Source: Opitutaceae bacterium (lineage in GTDB: Bacteria; Verrucomicrobiota; Verrucomicrobiia; Opitutales; Opitutaceae). From it: a stretch of DNA of 64,000 nt. The DNA lies in the NCBI GenBank assembly GCA_003151515.1, contig PLXS01000022.1, positions 20,825-84,824 on the forward strand. Direction: 5' to 3'. Under the pieces are notes generated by a model. It searched no databases. It was given only the letters and a program-made list of their open reading frames with translations, and had not been told where the DNA came from. The position numbers and the translations under genes are program-made. Shown here in pieces: positions 32,807-40,510 of the stretch (within the stretch, counting starts at the first letter, position 1; each line of letters opens with the position of its first letter).

Positions 32807-33808
32807 ATGGAGCCCCGTGAACGCTACATGGCGGTGCTGGAGGGGGGCCGCCCCGACATGCTGCCGCGCATGCCCATCCTGATGCAGTTCGCCGCCGAGC
32901 ACATCGGCTCCTATTACGGCGCCTTCGCGTCGGACCATCGCGTGCTGGTCGAGGCCAACCTGCGCTGCGCCGAGGAGTTCGGCATCGACCAGCTCAGCGC
33001 GATATCCGACCCCTACCGGGAGACGGCGGGGTTCGGCGCGCCGATCGAGTTCCCGCGAAACGGCGTGCCCATTTGCCTGAAGCCGCCGCTGGAGGAGGAT
33101 CCGGATCTCGCCAGGCTTTCGCGGCCCGATCCCCTCAAGGCGCCGCGCATGCGCGACCGCGTCGACGCCGTGTCCGCCTACAAGGCGCGGGCCGGCGGCC
33201 GCTATTCCATCATGGGATGGGTGGAGGGACCCGCGGCCGAGGCGGCCGACCTGCGCGGGGTTTCCAATTTCTTCGTCGATTTGCTCGACGACCCGGCCTA
33301 TGCGAGCGCGCTGATGGCCCGTTGCGTCGACACGGCAATTGACTTTGCCAGGGCGCAGGTGGCCGCCGGCGCCGACACGGTCGGCATCGGCGATGCCGTC
33401 GCCAGCCAGGTGTCGGCGAAGCTTTACGAATCCCTCATCCTTCCGCACGAGAGGCGGCTCGTGGCGGCGGTGCATGAGATGCGCGCGCGCGTCCGGCTCC
33501 ACATTTGCGGAAACATCAGGCACCTGCTGTCCGGCATCGCGAGCCTCGGCCTCGATATCGTCGACATCGACCACATGGTAAGCCTCGCCGAGGCACGGCG
33601 GGTGCTGGGCCCGAACATCGTGCTGGCAGGAAACGTCGACCCGGTCGCGTGCGTGATGCGCGGATCGCCGGAGGCCATCGCCTCCGCCGTGCGCCAATGC
33701 TACGCCGAGGCCGGCGAGCCATTCATGGTGGCCGCCGGCTGCGAGATTCCCGCATCGACACCGCCCGCGAATCTGGCCGCGCTCTGCCGGCCCATCGTTC
33801 CGCGATGA
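32807..33808 (+). CDS. UroD/MtaA-family corrinoid methyltransferase
   Basis: 333 residues from ATG 32807 (MEPRERYMAVLEG, a typical UroD-family N-terminus). It has the Zn-ligand pattern of MtaA/CmuA methyltransferases: LHICGNIRHLL (~228) and a distal Cys in AAGCEIPASTPP (~315). Between them is VDIDHMVSLAEARRVLGPNIVLAGNVDP, which is highly typical. It is placed directly after the corrinoid protein, so it is the best candidate for the methyltransferase that works with that carrier. The donor compound is unknown. Confidence 0.9.
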   Translation: MEPRERYMAVLEGGRPDMLPRMPILMQFAAEHIGSYYGAFASDHRVLVEANLRCAEEFGIDQLSAISDPYRETAGFGAPIEFPRNGVPICLKPPLEEDPDLARLSRPDPLKAPRMRDRVDAVSAYKARAGGRYSIMGWVEGPAAEAADLRGVSNFFVDLLDDPAYASALMARCVDTAIDFARAQVAAGADTVGIGDAVASQVSAKLYESLILPHERRLVAAVHEMRARVRLHICGNIRHLLSGIASLGLDIVDIDHMVSLAEARRVLGPNIVLAGNVDPVACVMRGSPEAIASAVRQCYAEAGEPFMVAAGCEIPASTPPANLAALCRPIVPR

Positions 33809-33853
33809 GGGAGGCCGGCGGGCGACGGGAATCCCCGGGGGCTCCGGGCGCCA

Positions 33854-34768
33854 TCACCCCGCGCCCGGGCGGAACTGGTCGACCATCCGCCGGATCTGCC
33901 TGGTGTGCTCTGGCGTGCTCCCGCAGCAGGAGCCGACGATCCTGACGCCAGCCTCCAGGACCTCGGGAACCTCACGGGCCATGTCGCAGGGACCCTGCCT
34001 GTAGACGGCCTTGTGGTTCTCGATGATGGGCCGGCCCGCATTCGGCTGCACCATCATGGGAAGCCTGGAGTTCTGCCGGTAGAGGCGCGCAACCCTCGCT
34101 GCCCCCGCCATGTCCATTCCCGTGCCGCAGTTGAGCGCCACGAAGTGCGCGCCCCTTTCCTCGACAAACCGCGCCGCCTGCTCGGGCGAGACGCCCATCA
34201 TCGTCCGGTAGGAGGCCCCGTCCTGCAACAGGTCGTAGGCCAGCGACGCGATGACGCACGGCGCGCCCGCCCTCCTGGCCGCGTCGATTGCGATGCCTAG
34301 CTCATCGAGCGCAGTCTGAGTTTCGATGATGATCGCATCGACGCCGGCTCCCACGAGCGCGCCGGCTTGCTCCTCAAGCGCCACCTTCGCCTCCGCCAAG
34401 GGGAAATCGCCGGTGGGCTCCAGGATCGCGCCGAGCGGCCCAATGTCGCCCAGCACAAAACCGGGCCGGCCTTCAAATGCCTCGCGCGCGATCCGAGCTC
34501 CGGCCCTGTTGATCTCCTCCAGCTGCGCCCCGTGGCCATGCGGCGCGAGCCTGATGCGGTTCGCGCCGAACGTGTTCGTAATCAGGCAGTCCGCGCCCGC
34601 CTCGACATACCGCCTCTGGATCAAGAGCACCCGCTCGGGATGACTCAGGTTCCAGGCCTCGCCGCACCCACCCTGCTCGAGGCCGGCGAGCACAAGCTCG
34701 GTGCCCATTGCCCCGTCGCAGACAAGGCGGCGCTCGCGAACGGCTTCATGAAGGAGGATTCCAGGCAT
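33854..34768 (-). CDS. homocysteine S-methyltransferase family protein
   Basis: Transfers a methyl group to homocysteine or a related thiol. 304 residues from ATG 34768, resembling the N-terminal module of MetH and MmuM/BHMT. It has DGAMGTEL (18-25), NTFGANRIRL (65-74), Cys214 in ALNCGTG and Cys281-Cys282 in GSCCGSTPEH, the three Cys that bind zinc. There is no cobalamin or folate domain, so a separate corrinoid protein or a small methylated donor must supply the methyl group. It is convergent with the corrinoid cluster (45 bp from its end), which makes it a plausible methyl acceptor enzyme for that pathway. Confidence 0.91.
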   Translation of the reverse strand: MPGILLHEAVRERRLVCDGAMGTELVLAGLEQGGCGEAWNLSHPERVLLIQRRYVEAGADCLITNTFGANRIRLAPHGHGAQLEEINRAGARIAREAFEGRPGFVLGDIGPLGAILEPTGDFPLAEAKVALEEQAGALVGAGVDAIIIETQTALDELGIAIDAARRAGAPCVIASLAYDLLQDGASYRTMMGVSPEQAARFVEERGAHFVALNCGTGMDMAGAARVARLYRQNSRLPMMVQPNAGRPIIENHKAVYRQGPCDMAREVPEVLEAGVRIVGSCCGSTPEHTRQIRRMVDQFRPGAG

Positions 34769-35337
34769 TTCGGTCGCGGCAGTCCCAACCAAACGCCACA
34801 CAAGCCTATCCGCCGACACCTTACAATTCCTTACTGCGGGTTTCGGCGCGCAATCGGCTGCCCTGTCCAGGCATTGCGTCTGCACAATGCAGCCTGCCGG
34901 CGTCAATCAATCTGCCGCCGGTCGCACATCCCGGTCATTGGAAACCCGAATCCGCAATTGCTTCTTCCAAGCTAAAGTACCTTTCGTCCATTCAAGGAGA
35001 ACAACCTAGAGCATCCCAGAATGATCACACATTGTGCAACTCTGTGCGTAATTTCCCCGTCGGATGCACGAGCTGATGTGGCCGTGATACCATAGCGACC
35101 GTGTCTCCCGTGCCGCGCAGCGTCGTGCAATGAGTTCTCCCGGCCGGGATCGGAATCTCGTTCGCGCTCATGGCCTCCATGGTATGTTTCGTCCGAGTGC
35201 ATCAGGTCGCGCACTGCATCGGCGCCGGCGTAGCGAACGAAGTCTCAGGCGTGACACGTTCGCCGTGTTGAACGCTCGAGCGTTCGACTGTTTCCACAGC
35301 CGACAATCACCGCGCCCAAGGTGCGTTTGCTCATGAG
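34769..35337. other. intergenic region without a convincing gene
   Basis: About 570 bp between two minus-strand genes. The left part must hold the promoter of the homocysteine methyltransferase gene, but I see no clear boxes. A 48-residue ATG frame (35025-35171, minus) and longer frames without family character cross the region; none is convincing. It marks the point where base composition drops, and contains the palindrome at 35270-35285. No known riboswitch pattern was recognised. Confidence 0.5.
35270..35285. promoter_or_regulatory. perfect 16-bp palindrome
   Basis: GAACGCTCGAGCGTTC is a perfect palindrome with a CG-centred core like LacI-family operators. A looser inverted pair (GCGAACG at 35233-35239, CGTTCGC at 35257-35263) sits just beside it. 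It lies 53 bp past the stop of the minus-strand isomerase gene. Its target is unclear; no T-run follows, so a terminator is unlikely. Confidence 0.35.
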
Positions 35338-36177
35338 CTATCTTGCCAAAAGCTCCCTCACATAGTGAAGACTGGCCACGCAGTCTTCGCCCGGATCGAA
35401 GTCCTCCGGCTCGTGCTCGATCGCGATCGAGTCGCCATAGCCGTGCCGTTTCAGCGCGCGCACGCACTCAGCAATTGGAACGATTCCTCCGCCGAGCCGG
35501 CAGGTTTCGTGTCCCGCGTCGATCAACTGGAAGCCGGCCTTCTCCTTTCGCCGCGCCTTGACGTCCTTTAAGTGCACCTGGAAGAGCCGCGGCGCTAGCA
35601 CCTCGAGCGCCTGCGCCGAATCACAACCCTGCGTTCCGAACCAACCGGTGTCGACCGCCGCACCGACAACGTCCTCGTCGCCCTGCCCGAATCGCTCCAA
35701 TAATTCCTGCGGCGTTTTCTCCTGATGATTCTCAACGCCGAGCCTGAGTCTGTGCTCGCGCAGCACGGCAACGAGTCCGCTGCGTTGTTTGGCGAGGAGC
35801 GGCGTCCCGCCCCCGAGCACCGGCGCCCCGACAGCCTGCGCCACGCGGCAGGCGGCACGGAGTTCTTCGAGCGTCTCGCCAAACCCGCCAGCCAAGCTCG
35901 GCACCGTCATCCCATGCCTCTTTAATAATTCGCGGGTCGCGGACAGATGCCGGTCCGTCGCCCACGACCAGTTCAGATGTGCCGTCCAGATATCGCACGC
36001 ATCGAATTCCAACGCCTTAACCGATCGCAGCAGACCATCGAAGCGTTCGGGAAAAGTTTCGACCGGTGAAAACCAGGCGTTGGCGGCACAGTCGCCCTGC
36101 ATCCAGCCGCCGGGCATGTGCCAGCCAACTTCGCGCGCAACATAGTTGGCGCTCATGAACGATATCGTGTTTTTCAT
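35338..36177 (-). CDS. sugar phosphate isomerase/epimerase-like TIM barrel protein
   Basis: 279 residues from ATG 36177 (MKNTISFMSANYVARE). It belongs to the xylose-isomerase-like / AP endonuclease 2 TIM-barrel family: LGVENHQEKTPQELLERF (~165) carries a metal-binding Glu, VDTGWFGTQG an Asp, LFQVHLKDVKARRK (~220) a His and SIAIEHEPED the final Glu. Such proteins isomerise or epimerise keto-sugars or inositols and typically occur with Gfo/Idh/MocA oxidoreductases, as here. The substrate is not identifiable. It is the last gene of a three-gene minus-strand group and has a lower GC content than most of the window. Confidence 0.87.
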   Translation of the reverse strand: MKNTISFMSANYVAREVGWHMPGGWMQGDCAANAWFSPVETFPERFDGLLRSVKALEFDACDIWTAHLNWSWATDRHLSATRELLKRHGMTVPSLAGGFGETLEELRAACRVAQAVGAPVLGGGTPLLAKQRSGLVAVLREHRLRLGVENHQEKTPQELLERFGQGDEDVVGAAVDTGWFGTQGCDSAQALEVLAPRLFQVHLKDVKARRKEKAGFQLIDAGHETCRLGGGIVPIAECVRALKRHGYGDSIAIEHEPEDFDPGEDCVASLHYVRELLAR

Positions 36178-36196
36178 GGGACAAAGGTTCTCGCCC

Positions 36197-37315
36197 TCAC
36201 GCCTTGATTCGCCGAACCGCTCCGGGGATTTGTGGCTGGCCGGTGTCAGCGGAAACCATAGCGGCAAAGGCCAGCGCAAGACTGTCGAGATTCCCCGCCG
36301 CGGCGTTTTCGGGTTCGCGCCGTTCCTCGATAGCGCAGAGCAATTCGCCCATGGCGCCCATGAAGCCATTTGTGAACCACGTTCCCTCAAGCTTTGGCGT
36401 CGCCTGACAAGCCGGGGTGTACACTGTAACCGACTGCTCCGACAAGCTGGGCCCGAAACTGCGTAAGGTGCCGGAGCTGCCGGCGATGACGGTGCGGTCC
36501 TCCTGCCCGAGCCGCACGTGGCCGTTGAAACTCAGCCGCACTTGAGCCCCGGGATAATCGACCCCGACGTGCGCGAGCATCGGAGGCTTCATTTTCTGAA
36601 ACGTGCTACGCGCAACAGACGCCCAAACGCGCTCCGGGCGCCGGCCCTGCAAAAGCCGCACGGTCATGTCGAACCAATGGATGCCGAAATCGAGCAGGAC
36701 GAGATGATGCAGCTCCTCGAACCTCGTACCCGCGGTCCAGGTATGGTCCCAGTGCAATGTGAAGTCCACGCTCGCCACCTCGCCGATCAAGCCGCTGCGC
36801 ACCGCGGCGGTCAGATAGCTGAAGTGCGGCGCCCAGCGGCCGTTCTGATTGACGGCAAGCTTCACGTCATGCTCCGTCGCGAGCGCGACGAACCGCTCGC
36901 CGACATCAAGATCCAGCACAAAGGGCTTCTGGCTTAGGACGTGTTTGCGCGCTCGCAGCGCCGCCTCGATTACCTCGGCGCGCTCGGCCGGGTGCAGCGC
37001 GATGTCGACCACCTCGACGTCGTTTCGCCGCAGCACCTCGCGGTAGTCGCTGGACAAGGCCGCGCCGGGATAGAACTCGCTTCGACGCCTCTCGGAGCGC
37101 ACCGGATCGCGGTCGCACAACGCCACCACGTCGAGCCCCATCGCGCGATAGGCCCTTAGATGGTATTCGGAGATCGCGCCGCAGCCGATCAGCGCGATCT
37201 TCGGCCGATACCTGCGCGGGCACGGTGGCAGGTAGTTGAGAACGGGTGCGGCCATCGCCATCGCCGCCGGGATCGCGCTCAATCCGTAACCGCTGCTGGG
37301 CGTCGACTCGCTCAT
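36197..37315 (-). CDS. Gfo/Idh/MocA family oxidoreductase
   Basis: About 372 residues from ATG 37315; an in-frame TTG at 37327 that overlaps the upstream stop is an alternative. The N-terminal Rossmann domain has IALIGCGAISEYHLRAY, VVALCDRD and VEVVDIALHPAERAEV, then the catalytic-type Lys in HVLSQKPFVLD. The C-terminal alpha/beta domain has LDFGIHWFDM (~residue 220). An NAD(P)-linked sugar or inositol dehydrogenase is expected. It is 4 bp after the upstream paralogue and 19 bp before the isomerase gene, so the three form an operon. Confidence 0.9.
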   Translation of the reverse strand: MSESTPSSGYGLSAIPAAMAMAAPVLNYLPPCPRRYRPKIALIGCGAISEYHLRAYRAMGLDVVALCDRDPVRSERRRSEFYPGAALSSDYREVLRRNDVEVVDIALHPAERAEVIEAALRARKHVLSQKPFVLDLDVGERFVALATEHDVKLAVNQNGRWAPHFSYLTAAVRSGLIGEVASVDFTLHWDHTWTAGTRFEELHHLVLLDFGIHWFDMTVRLLQGRRPERVWASVARSTFQKMKPPMLAHVGVDYPGAQVRLSFNGHVRLGQEDRTVIAGSSGTLRSFGPSLSEQSVTVYTPACQATPKLEGTWFTNGFMGAMGELLCAIEERREPENAAAGNLDSLALAFAAMVSADTGQPQIPGAVRRIKA

Positions 37316-37319
37316 TGCG

Positions 37320-38390
37320 TCATTCAATGAGCTCCACCGTCTTTCGCATCCGCGCGCTGCGCACCGCGCTGTCGACGATCTGCTGACCGATTCGCGCGAT
37401 CTTCGGCGAAAGCGGCCCCTCGACGGGCAGGCCCTCGTTAATGCAGTGAATGAAATACTGGATCGGGTCTTGGAACGGCGGCTTCAGCTCGTCCACCGCG
37501 ATGTCCTCGCCGCGCGGATCGGCGCGCGTCTGCACGCGAATCGTCGGCTCGTAGTCGTAGGAGCTGATCGTGCCGTCCTCAGCCTTCAGGACGAACCCGC
37601 ACTTGGGCTGCGGCTGATGCGTCCACGGATCGGTGAAGGTGCCCCACCGGGTCTCGAATTTCGAGAGCCCCGTCAGGTAGCGCGCTATCGTCACGCTGTG
37701 CTCATCGATTTCAAGTCCTCGCGGCCGATCGACCACGGCCGTCACCTCGATCGGTTTCCTGCCTTCGTGATACCACGTGCCGAGCGTCGTGCCGTAGCCC
37801 AGATAATCGAGCAGTGAACCGCCGCCTTGTTTCGCCTCATAGAACCAGCTCTTCCGTTTCATCGCGGCCGTCGGCGTCGTCTCAATCTTGTCCGCCGTAT
37901 GCCAGAGCGGGCCGCGGTTGCCATCGTAATAGTGCACCTCCTGTAGCGCGCCGATCCGGCCCTCGCGCAGGAGCCTGTGCGCCGTGACATGGCTCGGATA
38001 CCACCGAAGCGGCCAGTTTATTGCGAGAAGCCGCGTTGCCCTCTTCGCCGCCGCGATCATCCGATCCGCGTCGCGCAATGTCGCCGCAAACGGCTTCTCG
38101 ACGAGCATATGAACGCGATAAGGCGCCACCAGCTCGACATAGTCGGCGTGCCGGGCCGTTGCCGGACAGAGGATCACGAAATCGGGCTCTGTAGCCTCGA
38201 GACAGCGATGCGGATCGGTAAACACGCGGGCGGACGGGATTTGAAGATCAGCCATCGCCGCCTGCATTCGCGCGGGGTCATCGTCACAGATGCCCGCGAT
38301 CTCCACGCCGGGATGCTCGCGGCATTTGCGCAGCAGATCGCCCATGTGCATGTGATCGAAGTTCAGGCCGACAACCTTGAGTCTTTTCAT
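37320..38390 (-). CDS. Gfo/Idh/MocA family oxidoreductase
   Basis: 356 residues from ATG 38390. The N-terminal segment KVVGLNFDHMHMGDLL is an unusual variant without the canonical GxGxxG. IAGICDDDPARM, PDFVILCPATARHADYVELV and HMLVEKPFAATL (the EKP active-site motif) follow, then GGGSLLDYLGYGTTLGTW in the C-terminal domain. It acts as a sugar dehydrogenase or oxidase and is first gene of the oxidoreductase-oxidoreductase-isomerase operon. The missing glycine-rich loop could mean altered cofactor binding. The promoter should lie in the 370-bp region to its right. Confidence 0.87.
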   Translation of the reverse strand: MKRLKVVGLNFDHMHMGDLLRKCREHPGVEIAGICDDDPARMQAAMADLQIPSARVFTDPHRCLEATEPDFVILCPATARHADYVELVAPYRVHMLVEKPFAATLRDADRMIAAAKRATRLLAINWPLRWYPSHVTAHRLLREGRIGALQEVHYYDGNRGPLWHTADKIETTPTAAMKRKSWFYEAKQGGGSLLDYLGYGTTLGTWYHEGRKPIEVTAVVDRPRGLEIDEHSVTIARYLTGLSKFETRWGTFTDPWTHQPQPKCGFVLKAEDGTISSYDYEPTIRVQTRADPRGEDIAVDELKPPFQDPIQYFIHCINEGLPVEGPLSPKIARIGQQIVDSAVRSARMRKTVELIE

Positions 38391-38760
38391 GGCGGGATGT
38401 TCAGGATCTACGGCGCGTCGTCCAATGACTCAAACGTATGCTGAAGCGGCATTCCGATAATAGCAGTCGAGCATGGCGCCGCGACAGTCCCTTTTGCAAA
38501 TCCGGTCTTTGCGCAGACCGACTCTGAGGGCGGTGCGAAAATGGGGATCCGGTCAGCATCGCGCCCGCAGGCTTTGCGGCGGATTGACGCTCCATTGGCC
38601 GATTCCAGTAGTCTTGGTTACTTTTCGTGCTCCTCCATGTTAATCAAAGAGCCCCAAGATACGCGGGGCCCTTTCTTATACGGAACACCCAGGCCAAGCG
38701 CTTCCCAATTGCATTTGTGTGAAAAGCTCGCCTCGAGTATACCGCATCGGGCTCATCATC
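38391..38760. other. divergent intergenic region with orphan hairpins
   Basis: This region separates the leftward oxidoreductase operon from the rightward glycosidase gene and must hold both promoters; no clear boxes were seen. It contains a 6-bp hairpin (38503-38508 with 38515-38520). A terminator-like stem (AAAG-x-GCCCC at 38647-38656 with GGGGC-x-CTTT at 38666-38675) also occurs, although no gene ends here. The second could be an attenuator-like leader for the glycosidase or a remnant of a rearrangement. Confidence 0.4.
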
Positions 38761-40428
38761 ATGAAAACGCGAATCCTCAAGGAATGCATGTCTCGCTGCC
38801 TCACTCTGAGACTGGCCTGGCTATTGCCGGCAGTTTGGGCGCCAACACTGCCGGGTAGCCCGCTGAAGGTCACGTTTACGCAGGCCCCGAAGGAAATCGA
38901 AGCTTACGATCTTGTGGAGGTCGCCGCCGATGTGGAACGCCCTGACGCGCCCAACCCGTTCACCGATGCCGCCCTCAGCGGGACCTTTGTGAAGGCCGGC
39001 GGAACCGAGCGCTACGAGGTCGCGGGGTTCTGCGATTCGGCCGACGGCAGCGTCTTTCGGATCCGTTTCATGCCCTCCTCACCGGGAGACTACACCTACG
39101 TGCTGACCTACCGCCAGGGCAGCTTCGAGTCGACCCAATCGGGATTGTTCCGGGCATCCACCAGCCACCGGCGCGGCCCCATTCGCGTCGATCCCAAGTA
39201 TCCCTGGCATTTCATCTGGGAGGGAACAGGCGAGCATTATTTCTTCAACGGGACGACGGCCTATTTTTTGATCGGCTGGAAGGACGAGCGCATCATCGAT
39301 TATTCCATCGACCGCCTACATCGCCTCAAGGTTAACCGGATCCGCGTGACGATCGCCGGGCGGGAAGACGTGTTCTTCGGGGAACCCGTGATGAACGGGG
39401 ACAATTTCACCACCTTTCCAACTCCGTGGCCGGCCCAGCAGGCCAACGACATGTATCATCCAGGCTTCGATTACACGCGGTTCGATCTGGAGTATTGGCG
39501 CAAGTTTGAGCGCGCAATCCGCTTTGCGCGGGACCGGGACGTGATCATGTCGCTCGTCCTGGATATGAATGACAACAAGGTTCACCCCAAGGCGGGCAGC
39601 GACGATGAATACCGATTCATTCGCTATGCCATCGCCCGGTTCGGGGCGTTTTCGAACATCACCTGGGACCTAGGTGATGACCTGGAGCGCTATCGTTCGG
39701 ACGAATGGACTCACCAGACGGGCACGCTGATCAAGAGTTGGGATCCGTACAAGCACCTCGCCACCAGCCACCCGGTTGAAGACGTGCACCAGGACAGGAC
39801 CTCGGATTGGTTCGACTTCACTTCATTTCAGGAGTGGTCGCGCAATCAGCACGCGTACATCCTCAGGCAGCGCGAAGCCCAGGAGAGGACGGGCCGGATA
39901 ATTCCCCAGGCCAACGAGGAGTACGGTTACGAAGACCATTACCCCATGTGGGCGCCGGGTCCCGGTCTGGACTCTGCAGACGTGCTGCGTCGTACCGCCT
40001 GGGACATCTATATGGCCGGCGGGTACCAACTCGTCGGTGAGAGTGCAAGGCGCGGCACAAATATCTTCCCCGACACCGGCGGTGGATGGCTGAACGGGCG
40101 CGGTGATGACTCCATGACCATGTTTATCGGTTTCGGACACATCGTTGATTTTTTTTCCAGCTTCGAGTGGTGGAAGACAAACCCGCACGATGAGCTGGTC
40201 GACAACGGCGCCTATTGCCTTGCGAGGCCCGGAGAGATTTATGCCGTTTACCTACCCAAGGAGGGGAAAGTGACCATCCATCTCGAGGCTGGAACGTATT
40301 CGGCGCAGTGGTTCGGTGCGTCCACGGGCGAGATAATTCCGCTGCCGCTAGTCAATGGCCCGGTATGGACATCGCCACCTACGCCGGACCGGCTGGACTG
40401 GGCGTTGCTGCTCTTGAGGCTGCCCTGA
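38761..40428 (+). CDS. DUF5060/DUF4038 glycoside hydrolase-like protein
   Basis: 555 residues from ATG 38761, with an N-terminal signal-like stretch (LRLAWLLPAVWAPTLPG). Residues ~40-150 resemble the DUF5060 Ig-like domain (EIEAYDLVEV ... SGTFVKAGGTERYEVAGFCD). A TIM barrel (~155-460) of the DUF4038 / GH140 type follows, with YFFNGTTAYFLIGWKDE, LKVNRIRVTIAGRED, NITWDLGDDLERYR and IPQANEEYGYEDHY. The C-terminus is a small beta domain (YAVYLPKEGKVTIHLEAGTYSAQWF). In characterised GH140, the enzyme removes apiose from rhamnogalacturonan II; the family here is only related. It is divergent from the sugar-oxidoreductase operon. Confidence 0.85.
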   Translation: MKTRILKECMSRCLTLRLAWLLPAVWAPTLPGSPLKVTFTQAPKEIEAYDLVEVAADVERPDAPNPFTDAALSGTFVKAGGTERYEVAGFCDSADGSVFRIRFMPSSPGDYTYVLTYRQGSFESTQSGLFRASTSHRRGPIRVDPKYPWHFIWEGTGEHYFFNGTTAYFLIGWKDERIIDYSIDRLHRLKVNRIRVTIAGREDVFFGEPVMNGDNFTTFPTPWPAQQANDMYHPGFDYTRFDLEYWRKFERAIRFARDRDVIMSLVLDMNDNKVHPKAGSDDEYRFIRYAIARFGAFSNITWDLGDDLERYRSDEWTHQTGTLIKSWDPYKHLATSHPVEDVHQDRTSDWFDFTSFQEWSRNQHAYILRQREAQERTGRIIPQANEEYGYEDHYPMWAPGPGLDSADVLRRTAWDIYMAGGYQLVGESARRGTNIFPDTGGGWLNGRGDDSMTMFIGFGHIVDFFSSFEWWKTNPHDELVDNGAYCLARPGEIYAVYLPKEGKVTIHLEAGTYSAQWFGASTGEIIPLPLVNGPVWTSPPTPDRLDWALLLLRLP

Positions 40429-40510
40429 CGGCGTCGCGCCTATTTGTGCGTGACGCTTGCGACGGGATACGGGTGTTCACAAGGATCCGCCTGCACCCCG
40501 ATGCGGCGCG

